Of a DNA stretch of 64,000 nt, positions 9,429 to 17,788 are shown in pieces. Source of the DNA: Streptomyces smyrnaeus (lineage in GTDB: Bacteria; Actinomycetota; Actinomycetes; Streptomycetales; Streptomycetaceae); assembly GCF_017676345.1 (NCBI RefSeq), contig NZ_JAFFZM010000025.1:30346-94345 (forward strand). Reading direction: 5' to 3'. Position 1 is the stretch's first letter. Every line of letters begins with the position of its first letter. The notes under the pieces were generated by a model. The model ran no database searches. It was given only the letters and a program-made list of their open reading frames with translations, and was not told the origin of the DNA. The position numbers and the translations under genes are program-made.

Positions 9429-11273
9429 TCAGCCGTGCCAGGAGCGCCACAGCGCCGCGTACGGGCCGTTCGCCGCCACCAGCGTTCGGTGGCTGCCCAG
9501 TTCGCTGATACGGCCGTCCTCCACCACGGCGATGACATCGGCGTCGTGCGCCGTGTGCAGGCGGTGCGCTATCGCGACCACCGTGCGCCCTTCCAGTACC
9601 TTGGCGAGAGATCGCTCCAGGTGCCGAGCGGCCCGGGGGTCCAGCAGGGACGTCGCCTCGTCCAGTACGAGGGTGTGCGGGTCGGCCAGCACCAGTCGGG
9701 CGAGCGCGATCTGCTGGGCCTGAGCGGGGGTGACGGTCAGCCCACCCGAACCGACCTCGCTGTCCAGCCCGTCCCCGAGCGCCCGCACCCAGCCGTCGGC
9801 ATCGACCGCGCCCAGCGCGGCCCACAACTCCGCGTCCTCGGCGCCCTGCCGGGCGAGCAGCAGGTTGTCGCGCAGGGTACCGACGAAGACGTGGTGCTCC
9901 TGGTTGACCAGCGCCACATGGCGGCGCACCTCCTCGGCGGGCAGCTCGCTCAACTCGGCGCCGCCCAGGGTGACCTCGCCTCGCCGCGGTCCGTAGATAC
10001 CGGCCAGCAGCCGTCCCAGCGTCGACTTACCGGCGCCCGACGGGCCGACCAGCGCGACCCGGCTGCCGGGGGCGACCTCCAGCGTGACCCCGTGCAGCAC
10101 ATCGACATCCGCGTGGTAGCCGAAGCGCACCTCCCTGGCGCGCACCTCCTTGCCCTCGGGCGCGGTGCCGCTGCCGCCTTCCGGTTCGATCTCCCGTACC
10201 CCCACCAGCCGGGCGAGCGAGACCTGGGCGACCTGGAGCTCGTCGTACCAGCGCAGGATCAGCCCCACGGGCTCGACCAGCATCTGGGCGAGCAGGGCGC
10301 CGGTCGTCAGCTGTCCGACGCTGATCCACCCCTGGAGGACGAAGACACCGCCCAGCAGCAGTACGCCACCCATGATCAGCATGTTGCTGAGGTTGACGGT
10401 GGGGAAGAGCACCGTGCGCAGCCACAGTGTCCTGCGCTCCCAGGCAGTCCACTCGGCGACACGGCGCTCGGAGAGTGCCACCCGGCGTGCGCCCAGCCGA
10501 TGGGCCTCCACGGTCCTGCCCGCGTCCACCGTCTCGGCGAGTGCCGCCGCCACCGCCGCGTAGCCTGCGGCCTCCGCGCGGTAGGCGTGCGGTGCCCGGC
10601 GGAAGTACCACCGACAGCCGGCGACCAGCACGGGCAGCGCGAGCACCACGGCCAACGCCAACGGCGGCGCGGTGACACACAGTGCCCCGATCAGCAGCGC
10701 GGCCCACACCAGGCCGATCGCCAGCTGGGGGACGGCCTTCCGCATGGCGTCGGCCAGCCGGTCGATATCGGTGGTGATCCGGGAGAGCAGATCGCCCGTC
10801 CCGGCCCGTTCCAGCACGCTGGGCGGCAGCCCCACGGAGCGGACGAGGAAGTCCTCACGCAAGTCGGCGAGCATCTCCTCGCCCAGCATCGCGCCACGCA
10901 GCCGCACCTGCTGGGTGAAGACCGTCTGCACCAGCAGCGCGAGTGTGAACCAGAGGGTGATGCGCCCCAGTTGCAGCTCGCGATCCCCGGCTGCCAGATC
11001 GTCCACGAGCCCGCCCAGCAGCGCCGGCCCCACCATCGACGCCACGACGGCGACGCTGTTCACGGCCACTATCAGTACGAACGAACGCCGGTGCCGACGC
11101 AGCAGCTCACGCACATAGGACCGGACCGTCGCGGGGGAGCCGACCGGGAGGATCGTGACGTCCTCGGGGGCCGACGGGTCGTAGTCGGGTTCGGGCACGC
11201 CGATACGCCGGGTGCGCCACTGCCGGGGGTCCGGGCGTTCCTCACTCGTCGCCGTGGTGCTCTGGGGGCTCAC
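9429..11273 (-). CDS. ABC exporter half-transporter with degenerate signature motif
   Basis: The 614-residue protein has six membrane helices (about residues 60-345) followed by a nucleotide-binding domain. Walker A GPSGAGKS (about 415), the Q-loop NQEHHVF, Walker B LVLDEAT and the H-loop IAHRLH are intact. The ABC signature is not: where LSGGQ belongs the sequence is TPAQAQ (about residue 514). The GTG start overlaps the TGA of the upstream partner gene (GTGA), so the two are translationally coupled. Together they form a heterodimeric exporter with one working ATP site, this subunit giving Walker A and the partner giving the signature. The substrate is unknown. Confidence 0.92.
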   Translation of the reverse strand: MSPQSTTATSEERPDPRQWRTRRIGVPEPDYDPSAPEDVTILPVGSPATVRSYVRELLRRHRRSFVLIVAVNSVAVVASMVGPALLGGLVDDLAAGDRELQLGRITLWFTLALLVQTVFTQQVRLRGAMLGEEMLADLREDFLVRSVGLPPSVLERAGTGDLLSRITTDIDRLADAMRKAVPQLAIGLVWAALLIGALCVTAPPLALAVVLALPVLVAGCRWYFRRAPHAYRAEAAGYAAVAAALAETVDAGRTVEAHRLGARRVALSERRVAEWTAWERRTLWLRTVLFPTVNLSNMLIMGGVLLLGGVFVLQGWISVGQLTTGALLAQMLVEPVGLILRWYDELQVAQVSLARLVGVREIEPEGGSGTAPEGKEVRAREVRFGYHADVDVLHGVTLEVAPGSRVALVGPSGAGKSTLGRLLAGIYGPRRGEVTLGGAELSELPAEEVRRHVALVNQEHHVFVGTLRDNLLLARQGAEDAELWAALGAVDADGWVRALGDGLDSEVGSGGLTVTPAQAQQIALARLVLADPHTLVLDEATSLLDPRAARHLERSLAKVLEGRTVVAIAHRLHTAHDADVIAVVEDGRISELGSHRTLVAANGPYAALWRSWHG

Positions 11274-13315
11274 GCGGATTCGACTCCCTCGGTATGTGCG
11301 GCCTTGGTCCGCCGGCCCGCCCGCACCGGAGCGGCGCCCTGCGGTTCGCGGGTGACCACGGCCCGGTATGCCGCGTCTGAGTGGAGGAGCTGCCGGTGGG
11401 TGCCGGTGACTGCGGCAGCCGATCCATCGACGAAGACGACCCGGTCGGCGCGGTCGAGCAGCAGCGGGCTGGAGGAGAAGACCACCGTCGTCCGTCCGGA
11501 CCTGAGTTTGACGAGCTCGCGGGCGATGCGCGCTTCCGTGTGGGAGTCGACGGCCGAGGTGGGTTCGTCCAGGATCAGTACTTCCGGGTCGGTGAGCAGC
11601 GACCGCGCCAGCGCGAGACGTTGGCGTTGGCCGCCGGAGAGGGACCGTCCCCGTTCGGTGATCCGGGCCCGCATCGGATCACCGTCCGCGTCCGGACTGC
11701 CCTGCACCAGCGCCTTGAGGACATCGCCGCACTGGGCGGCCTCGAGCGCCTGGGCGGAAGTCACCTGGCCGGAGGAGGGCACGTCCAGCAGCTCGGCGAG
11801 CGTGCCCGAGAGCAGCACCGGGTCCTTGTCCTGTACGAGGACGGCGGCCCGAGCCTGCTCCAGCGGCATACCGTCGAGCGGCACCCCGTCCAGCAGCACC
11901 GAGGCGGGCGCGGCCCGCTCCTCGCCGCCTCCCGTCCGGTCGGCTTCCGGGTGCACCGCTCCGGTCTGGTCTGCCTCGCCGGGCTCCCCGTCGCTCCCAC
12001 CCAGGACGGCCGCGTCGCGCCGATCCTGGACAGCCGCGTCCTTCCCCTCCAGGTCAGCCGTGTCACTCCCGGCCCAGGCTTCCGTGTCGCTCCCGTCGCA
12101 GACGTCGGCCTCGGAAGCGGGGTGCCCGCCCAGACGTTCCGCGAGGCGCCCGGCAGCGTCCGGGTCACCACAGACGACGGCGGTGAGCTGTCCGGGCGGG
12201 GCGTGCAGGCCGGTGCCGGGGTCGTACAGCCCCACAGGGGCTCGCGTCTCGGCAGGCGGCGCCTGGACCTTTCCCTCCTCCTTGGGTATGTCGGCTCGCG
12301 CCGCGCCGTGGTCCTCGCCGGGCCGTCGCAGACCCAGCACTCGTGCGGCGCGGGTGGCCGACGGGCGGGAGAAGGAGTACGACATGGCGAACTCGCCGAA
12401 GAGCTGGAGCGGAAGGAGCAGGAAGCTGACCGCGCCGTAGACCATGACCAGTTCACCCACCGCGATCCGTCCGTCCAGCGCCAGCCGGGCGCCGTACCAC
12501 ACGACGCCGACCAGCAGCAGCCCCGGCAGTGCCACTTGGAGCGCTTCGATGAACGACCACATCCGGGCCGTGCGCACGGCTGCGTGCCGCACCTGCTGGG
12601 AGGCTCGCCGGTAACGGTCGAGGAAGAGGTCCTCACCACCGATACCGCGCAGCACCCGCAGGCCGGCGACCGTGTCGGCGGCCAGCTCCGTCGCCCGTCC
12701 CGCCCGCTCGCGTTGTGTGTCGGCACGTCGGGTGGCTCTCGGCAGCAGAGGCAGCACGGTCAGCGCCAGGGCGAGCATGCCCGCGCAGGCCAGCAGCCCC
12801 AGCTGCGGCTGGTAGACCACCAGCGCGGCGCAGACACCCAGGGTCGTCAGCAGAGCGGCGCTGAACCGGGAGACCGCCTCGACGCACCAGCCGATACGCT
12901 CGATGTCACCGGTCGATACCGCGACGACTTCCCCGGCGGCGACGCGGCGGGTGAGGGTGGCGCCCAGGGCCGCCGTTCGGCGGGCCAGCAACTGCTGGAT
13001 GCGTGCTGCCGCGGTGATCCAGTTGGTGACGGCGACCCTGTGCAGCATGGTGTCGCCGACTGTCACCGCTACGGTCACCACTGCCATCGCGGCCCCGGCC
13101 AATGCCAGGTCGCTGCCCGAGTTGTGCACAACGGCGGTCACGGCCAGCCCGGCGACGGCGGGGAACGAGGCGATCGAGGCGAGCTGCAGCACCCCCCAAC
13201 CCAGTGCCTTGAGCTGTCCGCCCAACTGCATGCGCCCAAGCCAAAGGAGCAGCCGGAAACCCGACCTGACGTCGGGAGCGCCGGGGTCGCTGTAAGGGAG
13301 GTCGCGAATCTGCAT
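11270..13315 (-). CDS. ABC exporter half-transporter with degenerate Walker A and H-loop
   Basis: The 681-residue protein is the partner of the downstream gene. ATG at 13315 (MQIRDLPYSDP) is chosen because the membrane domain starts about 20 residues later; the open frame beyond it is low-complexity. The nucleotide-binding domain keeps LSGGQRQRLALARS (about 558) and Walker B LILDEPTS. The Walker A position reads CGDPDAAGR with no GxxGxGK(S/T), and the H-loop position reads FSSSP with no histidine. Between Walker A and the Q-loop equivalent lies an acidic Gly/Asp/Ala-rich insert of about 70 residues (genomic 11,900-12,130) with repeated GSD units. This fits a catalytically one-sided heterodimer. 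Confidence 0.9.
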   Translation of the reverse strand: MQIRDLPYSDPGAPDVRSGFRLLLWLGRMQLGGQLKALGWGVLQLASIASFPAVAGLAVTAVVHNSGSDLALAGAAMAVVTVAVTVGDTMLHRVAVTNWITAAARIQQLLARRTAALGATLTRRVAAGEVVAVSTGDIERIGWCVEAVSRFSAALLTTLGVCAALVVYQPQLGLLACAGMLALALTVLPLLPRATRRADTQRERAGRATELAADTVAGLRVLRGIGGEDLFLDRYRRASQQVRHAAVRTARMWSFIEALQVALPGLLLVGVVWYGARLALDGRIAVGELVMVYGAVSFLLLPLQLFGEFAMSYSFSRPSATRAARVLGLRRPGEDHGAARADIPKEEGKVQAPPAETRAPVGLYDPGTGLHAPPGQLTAVVCGDPDAAGRLAERLGGHPASEADVCDGSDTEAWAGSDTADLEGKDAAVQDRRDAAVLGGSDGEPGEADQTGAVHPEADRTGGGEERAAPASVLLDGVPLDGMPLEQARAAVLVQDKDPVLLSGTLAELLDVPSSGQVTSAQALEAAQCGDVLKALVQGSPDADGDPMRARITERGRSLSGGQRQRLALARSLLTDPEVLILDEPTSAVDSHTEARIARELVKLRSGRTTVVFSSSPLLLDRADRVVFVDGSAAAVTGTHRQLLHSDAAYRAVVTREPQGAAPVRAGRRTKAAHTEGVESA

Positions 13316-13529
13316 GACGTTCCAAGGTCTCGGAACCGCACGAGCGCGGGGAGCGGTACGGGCACTGGTACGGAGGCTGGTACGGGCACGAGCAGGGGCG
13401 GCGGCACACGGAAGGCGGGCATGCGGGCAGGCGGCAGAGGTCCTGCGGGTGTGCGCCGATCCCACCCGGTCACCCGCGGAATGGCAACGGGTTTTCCCGG
13501 GCGTCGGCACACTTCCGGCCAATGCGAAG

Positions 13530-14396
13530 ATGGGGGCTATGGGCATGCGCGCGGCAGGACGTACAGGCACCGGGACCGGTCGGCACGGGGCTGGGGTAGC
13601 ACGGCCCGGCGAGGTGGCCCAGGTCCGGGTCCCAGGGCGCGCGAAGGCCAGGGCGGCACTGGTGGCCGCGGCGGGCGGCACGGCGCTGGCCCTGCTGCTT
13701 TCCGGCTGCGGCGGGGACAGCGGTGGCGGGAGCGGTGGTGGTGACCAGGGTTCCGGCAGCGCGAAGAAGGCAACGGCGTCCGAGCTCTCCCCGCAGGCCG
13801 AACTGGCCAAGCACCCCACCCGGATTCCCCGGGTCGGCGACCGCCTCCAGGCGAAGATCCCGGACAACGCCGACCAGGTGGTGGCCGTGGAGGGCAAGGG
13901 CAAGGACTCCGCCGACGCGACGGTGCGGCTCTACACGCGGCACGGCGAGAAGTGGCGCGAGGAGCACAGCTGGGCGGCGCACAACGGCAAGAAGGGCTGG
14001 ACGAACGACCATCACGAGGGCGACAAGCGCAGCCCTGTGGGTGTGTTCACGCTCTCCGACGCGGGTGGCGTGCTGCCGGAGCCGGACGCCAAGCTGCCGT
14101 ACACGCAGACCTCGGCCTTCACGCCTCCCTCCTACTGGCCGAAGAAGACCCGGCACGACTTCGACCATGTGATCGCCATCGACTACAACCGTGTCAAGGG
14201 CACGTCCCCCCTCGACCCGACCAGGCCGCAGGGCAAGGCCAAGGGGGGCAGCATCTGGCTGCACATGGATCATGGCAGCGGCACATCAGGGTGCGTGAGC
14301 CTGTCCAAGTCCGGTATGCGGACCCTGTTGCGCACCCTGAACCCGGACAAACACCCCGTCGTGGTGATGGGGGACAAGGCGTCGCTCAAGCGCTGA
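13530..14396 (+). CDS. L,D-transpeptidase family lipoprotein (YkuD domain)
   Basis: About 288 residues. A basic N-terminus is followed by a hydrophobic stretch and the lipobox LLSGC, so the mature protein is expected to be a lipoprotein on the outer face of the membrane. A Gly/Ser linker follows. The C-terminal YkuD domain has the active-site motif HMDHGSGTSGCVSLS, with the catalytic cysteine and the HxxxG histidine visible. Such enzymes make 3-3 cross-links or process peptidoglycan stem peptides. The start is uncertain: ATGs at 13530, 13539 and 13545 are in frame, and GGGGG at 13532-13536 would suit 13545 best. Divergent from the ABC exporter. Confidence 0.88.
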   Translation: MGAMGMRAAGRTGTGTGRHGAGVARPGEVAQVRVPGRAKARAALVAAAGGTALALLLSGCGGDSGGGSGGGDQGSGSAKKATASELSPQAELAKHPTRIPRVGDRLQAKIPDNADQVVAVEGKGKDSADATVRLYTRHGEKWREEHSWAAHNGKKGWTNDHHEGDKRSPVGVFTLSDAGGVLPEPDAKLPYTQTSAFTPPSYWPKKTRHDFDHVIAIDYNRVKGTSPLDPTRPQGKAKGGSIWLHMDHGSGTSGCVSLSKSGMRTLLRTLNPDKHPVVVMGDKASLKR

Positions 14397-14402
14397 GTCG
14401 GC

Positions 14403-15812
14403 TCAGGGCTTCTTCGAGTCGACGCCCGGGCGCTTCTTGCGCCACAGCCCTCGGGTGAAGTCGGGTATCTCCTGCGGGGTGCCCTTTGCCTTGATCGAGG
14501 CGTGGCTGAGCGGCACGGGGGAGGTCCAGGTCGCCGCGTCGTAGACGTCGAAGTCGGGCACCAGCCCGAGACGCATGCACTGTGTCAGGCGGAACAGCAT
14601 GATGTAGTCCATACCGCCGTGCCCGCCGGGCGGATCGGAGTGTTCCTTCCACAGCCAGTGGTCGTGCTCCTTGTACTTGTCGAAGTCGCCCCACTCGTCA
14701 CCGGACATGTCCGGCTCCAGATAGATGCGGGGCGGGTAGTCCTCGAAGACGCCCTTGGTGCCGCCGAGGATGTTGAGGCGGGAGTAGGGGTGCGGGTTGG
14801 AGACGTCGTGTTCGAGCCGGATCACCCTGCCCTTGGCCGTCTGGACGAGACTGATCGACATATCGCTTTTTACATAGGTCTCCTTCCAGCTCTCGTGGCC
14901 GGGCGGCATGTGCTCCTCGCGGTAGGCGGCCAGACCGAGTGAGGGAGAGCCGAAAGTGGTGATACGGACCGCGCGGTCGCCGCGGTTGACGTCCATGTAG
15001 TTGGCGGCGGGGCCGAAGCCGTGGTTCGGATAGAGGTCGCCCTTGAGCCGCGTGTGCCACTTGCGGCGCCACGGCCCTTCGTAGTAGTCCGGGTCGAACA
15101 TCAGCCCGCGCAGGTCGTGGAGGTAGGCCCCGGCGCTGTGCAGCAGATCGCCGAAGAGCCCCTCGTGCGCCATCCGCAGGACGCGCATCTCGTTCTGCCC
15201 GTACACGCAGTTCTCCAACTGCATGCAGTGCTTACGGGTCTGTTCGGAGAGGTCGACGAGTTCCCACAGCTGGTCCAGCTCCATCGCGATGGGGCACTCG
15301 ACGCCGACGTGCTTGCCGCCCTTCAGCGCGGCCTTGGCCATCTCGAAGTGCCAGTCCCAGGGGGTGGCCACGTACACGAAGTCGAGGTCCCCGCGTCTGC
15401 ACAGTTTCTCGAAGTCGTGATCGCCCTTGGCGTAGAGGGCGGGCGCGGGCTGTCCGGCGTCGGTGACCTTCTTCGCGGCACGTTCGGTCTTCTCCCGCAC
15501 CGGGTCGCACAGCGCGACCACACGCACGCCCTCCAGCGCCAGGAACAGGTCGATCATGCTGCCGCCACGCTGCCCCAGACCGATCAGCCCGACCCGGACG
15601 GTGGTCCGCTCCTCGAACGGTACGCCGATCATCGTCCTGCCCCGACGGGGTGGCGTCATGGCGGCGCTCCCGCTCTCCTCGGCGGCCGTGGCGGCACCGG
15701 ACTGTGCCGCCTCGGCCGCCGAGGCGCCCAATGCGCCGATGCCCAACCCGGCGCCCGCGACCCCGGCGCTGCGCAGGACTGAACGGCGGCTGAATCCTTG
15801 CTCGTCACTCAT
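14403..15812 (-). CDS. Tat-exported Gfo/Idh/MocA oxidoreductase, GH109-like glycosidase
   Basis: The 469-residue protein has a twin-arginine signal (SRRSVLRSAG, then a hydrophobic Ala/Gly stretch). The Rossmann motif VGLIGLGQRGGSM follows, then VVALCDPVREK, YVATPWDWHFEMA, a KHVGVE segment, LENCVYGQNEM, and GGHGGMDYIMLFRL near the end. The combination matches GH109 enzymes (alpha-N-acetylgalactosaminidase type), which use tightly bound NAD in a retaining or inverting hydride mechanism. ATG at 15812 is preceded by GGGAGAG. It is divergent from the amylase gene and may share its control region. Substrate specificity is inferred from the family only. Confidence 0.85.
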   Translation of the reverse strand: MSDEQGFSRRSVLRSAGVAGAGLGIGALGASAAEAAQSGAATAAEESGSAAMTPPRRGRTMIGVPFEERTTVRVGLIGLGQRGGSMIDLFLALEGVRVVALCDPVREKTERAAKKVTDAGQPAPALYAKGDHDFEKLCRRGDLDFVYVATPWDWHFEMAKAALKGGKHVGVECPIAMELDQLWELVDLSEQTRKHCMQLENCVYGQNEMRVLRMAHEGLFGDLLHSAGAYLHDLRGLMFDPDYYEGPWRRKWHTRLKGDLYPNHGFGPAANYMDVNRGDRAVRITTFGSPSLGLAAYREEHMPPGHESWKETYVKSDMSISLVQTAKGRVIRLEHDVSNPHPYSRLNILGGTKGVFEDYPPRIYLEPDMSGDEWGDFDKYKEHDHWLWKEHSDPPGGHGGMDYIMLFRLTQCMRLGLVPDFDVYDAATWTSPVPLSHASIKAKGTPQEIPDFTRGLWRKKRPGVDSKKP

Positions 15813-15944
15813 CGGCTCTCCCGCAGCTGTGTGCACGTCGGATGCGTGAACTCGGCTCAGGACCCTGCTGGTTGAGACCAGTGGTGCGCAAGAGCGCGTA
15901 CTTGGACCTTCGTTGCTCGTGGATGGACTTTCGGTTCCGTAAGA

Positions 15945-15986
15945 TCTTGCTGCAATTGACTGGAAATTCTTGCGCAATCTCTTGAC
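15945..15986 (+). promoter_or_regulatory. TCTTGC direct repeats in the amylase promoter region
   Basis: In the 320-base gap between the divergent GH109-like and amylase genes, TCTTGC occurs at 15945 and 15968 and the related TCTTGACG at 15979, with GCAA just after the first two. Streptomyces amylase promoters are known to carry CTTGCAG-like direct repeats bound by the LacI-family repressor MalR/Reg1. Reading these as that operator is an inference. The rest of the gap holds the amylase ribosome site AAGGAG at 16120 and nothing else I can name. Confidence 0.45.
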
Positions 15987-16132
15987 GCCGCTTCCCGACA
16001 CCGGCAGGCTCCCGGCCGTACCACCTGTGAACGGCCCCCTGTGGGCGGACCGTTCACATCCCCCCACGGTGGCCCAGGCGCCTGGCTGCCTTCCCGGGCA
16101 TCCCCATGCCCGCACATCGAAGGAGCCGCACG

Positions 16133-17671
16133 ATGAGAAAACGACTGCTCAGCGTCTGTACGGCGGGAGTGCTGGCGGCAAGCGGCATGATGGCGGCAAC
16201 GCCCTGGCACGCACAGGCGGCCCGCTCCATGCCGACCGACTCGGCGCAAGCCGCCTCTGCGCAAGCTGCCTCCGGACAGGCCCCTTCCGGGCAGGCGCCT
16301 TCCGGGCAGGCGCCTTCCGGGCAGGCGTCTCGACCAGGAATGCCCTCCACCTTCGCGTCGGCCGCAGCAGCGCAGGGTTCGTTCACCCAGGCCGCACCGC
16401 CCGGCGGGAAGAGCGTCACCGCGACGCTGTTCGAGCGCCCGTTCACCTCCGTCGCCCAGGAGTGCACGGACACCCTCGGCCCCGCCGGTTACGGCTACGT
16501 CGAGGTCTCACCCGCCACGGAGCACATCCAGGGCGATCAGTGGTGGACGTCGTACCAGCCGGTCAGCTACAAGATCGCAGGTCGACTCGGTGACCGTGCC
16601 GACTTCGCGCAGATGGTCGACACCTGCGAGGCCGCAGGGGTCAAGGTCATCGCGGACGCCGTCATCAACCACATGACATCCGGTTCGGGCACCGGAACCG
16701 GCGGCACCCAGTACACCAAGTACGGCTACCCGGGCACCTACCAGGACGGCGACTTCCACACCTGCCGGAAGAACATCACCGACTACACCAACCGCGACGA
16801 CGTGCAGAACTGCGAACTCGTGGGCCTGGCCGACCTCGACACCGGCAACGAGAAGGTACGTGCCGCCATCGCCGGCTACCTCGACGACCTGCGCTCCCTC
16901 GGCGTGGCCGGCTTCCGTATCGACGCGGCCAAGCACATGGCGGCAGCCGATGTGGCGGCCATCAAGGCGAAGATGTCCCAGGACCCCGGCTTCTGGATCA
17001 GTGAGGTCATCCACGGCGACGGGGAGGCCGTGCAGCCCGATGAGTACACCGACATCGGCGACGTGGACGAGTTCCGCTACGGCCGTCGGCTCAAGAGCGC
17101 CTTCCAGGGCGGCGACCTCGGCTCCCTGCGGACCATCGGCGACGGAATGCTGGGCAGCGGCGATGCCCGCACGTTCGTCGACAACTGGGACACCGAACGC
17201 AACGGCTCCACTCTCACCTACAAGGACGGCGCGGCCTACACGCTCGCCAACGTCTTCCAGCTCGCCCATCCCTACGGCTCGCCCAACGTCTTCTCCGGCT
17301 ACACGTTCAGCGATCACGACGCCGGGCCGCCCAGCGGCGACGAGGGGTGGACCGGCATCCACGCCAAGCCTGAGATCACCGGCATGGTCGGCTTCCGCAA
17401 CGCGGTCGGCTCGGCGGAGCTGACGAACTGGTGGTCCGAGGGGCAGGCCCTCGCCTTCGGACGCGGCGACAAGGGGTTCGTCGCCCTCAACAACGGCGAT
17501 GGGGGGTTGAACAGGACCTTCCAGACCTCCTTGCCCGCCGGTACGTACTGCAACGTCGCCGCCGCACAGGGCGGCTGTGAGCAGAAGGTCGCGGTCGCTG
17601 CCGATGGCCGTGCGCAGTTGACTGTTCCTGCCCACGGGGCCGTCGCCCTGCATGTGGACGCGACCGGCTGA
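16133..17671 (+). CDS. secreted alpha-amylase, glycoside hydrolase family 13
   Basis: The 512-residue protein starts at ATG 16133, 7 bases after AAGGAG. It has a signal peptide (KRLLSVCTAGVLAASG, cleavage near AQAA), a six-fold pentapeptide linker, then a GH13 barrel of the streptomycete/animal type. Catalytic motifs are GFRIDAAKH (Asp nucleophile), ISEVIHGD (Glu acid/base) and FVDNWDTER (third Asp); CELVGLADLDTG is the conserved region before the nucleophile. It hydrolyses internal alpha-1,4 bonds of starch outside the cell. The C-terminal all-beta domain ends the protein (VALHVDATG), with no starch-binding CBM20. A 12-bp-stem terminator follows immediately. Confidence 0.95.
   Translation: MRKRLLSVCTAGVLAASGMMAATPWHAQAARSMPTDSAQAASAQAASGQAPSGQAPSGQAPSGQASRPGMPSTFASAAAAQGSFTQAAPPGGKSVTATLFERPFTSVAQECTDTLGPAGYGYVEVSPATEHIQGDQWWTSYQPVSYKIAGRLGDRADFAQMVDTCEAAGVKVIADAVINHMTSGSGTGTGGTQYTKYGYPGTYQDGDFHTCRKNITDYTNRDDVQNCELVGLADLDTGNEKVRAAIAGYLDDLRSLGVAGFRIDAAKHMAAADVAAIKAKMSQDPGFWISEVIHGDGEAVQPDEYTDIGDVDEFRYGRRLKSAFQGGDLGSLRTIGDGMLGSGDARTFVDNWDTERNGSTLTYKDGAAYTLANVFQLAHPYGSPNVFSGYTFSDHDAGPPSGDEGWTGIHAKPEITGMVGFRNAVGSAELTNWWSEGQALAFGRGDKGFVALNNGDGGLNRTFQTSLPAGTYCNVAAAQGGCEQKVAVAADGRAQLTVPAHGAVALHVDATG
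16241..16330 (+). repeat. 15-bp tandem repeat encoding a (S)(A/G)QA(A/P) linker
   Basis: Six 15-bp units encode SAQAA, SAQAA, SGQAP, SGQAP, SGQAP and SGQAS. The last three units are nearly identical at the DNA level (CCTTCCGGGCAGGCG). They lie between the signal peptide and the catalytic domain of the amylase, so they form a flexible linker that could vary in copy number by slippage. Confidence 0.85.
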
Positions 17672-17677
17672 CGCACC

Positions 17678-17705
17678 GGGCGGGCCGCCGAGGGGCGGCC
17701 CGCCC
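17678..17705 (+). terminator. intrinsic terminator after the amylase gene
   Basis: A perfect 12-bp stem, GGGCGGGCCGCC paired with GGCGGCCCGCCC around a GAGG loop, begins 6 bases after the amylase stop. There is no T-run, but stems of this strength end transcripts in Streptomyces. It also separates the gene from the convergent FAD/Fe-S dehydrogenase. Confidence 0.8.
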
Positions 17706-17788
17706 CATGCGTGTGTCGCCGACGAGCAGCTGCCCGACGTGTGCGGCACCGCAGAGCAGACGGCCCCCGGTACGGGGGTCACCGCGGA

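Noticed and set aside
5523..12440. A 2,305-codon open frame on the + strand
   Set aside because: It runs antisense to the TesB, helicase and ABC exporter genes and across the YdjM gene in another frame. Its translation is low-complexity with no domain. GC-rich codon use leaves such frames open.
17203..17212. FVDNWDTER in the amylase, with Trp where many GH13 enzymes have His
   Set aside because: From memory several secreted streptomycete amylases share this Trp, and the catalytic Asp is kept, so I do not treat it as a lost active site.
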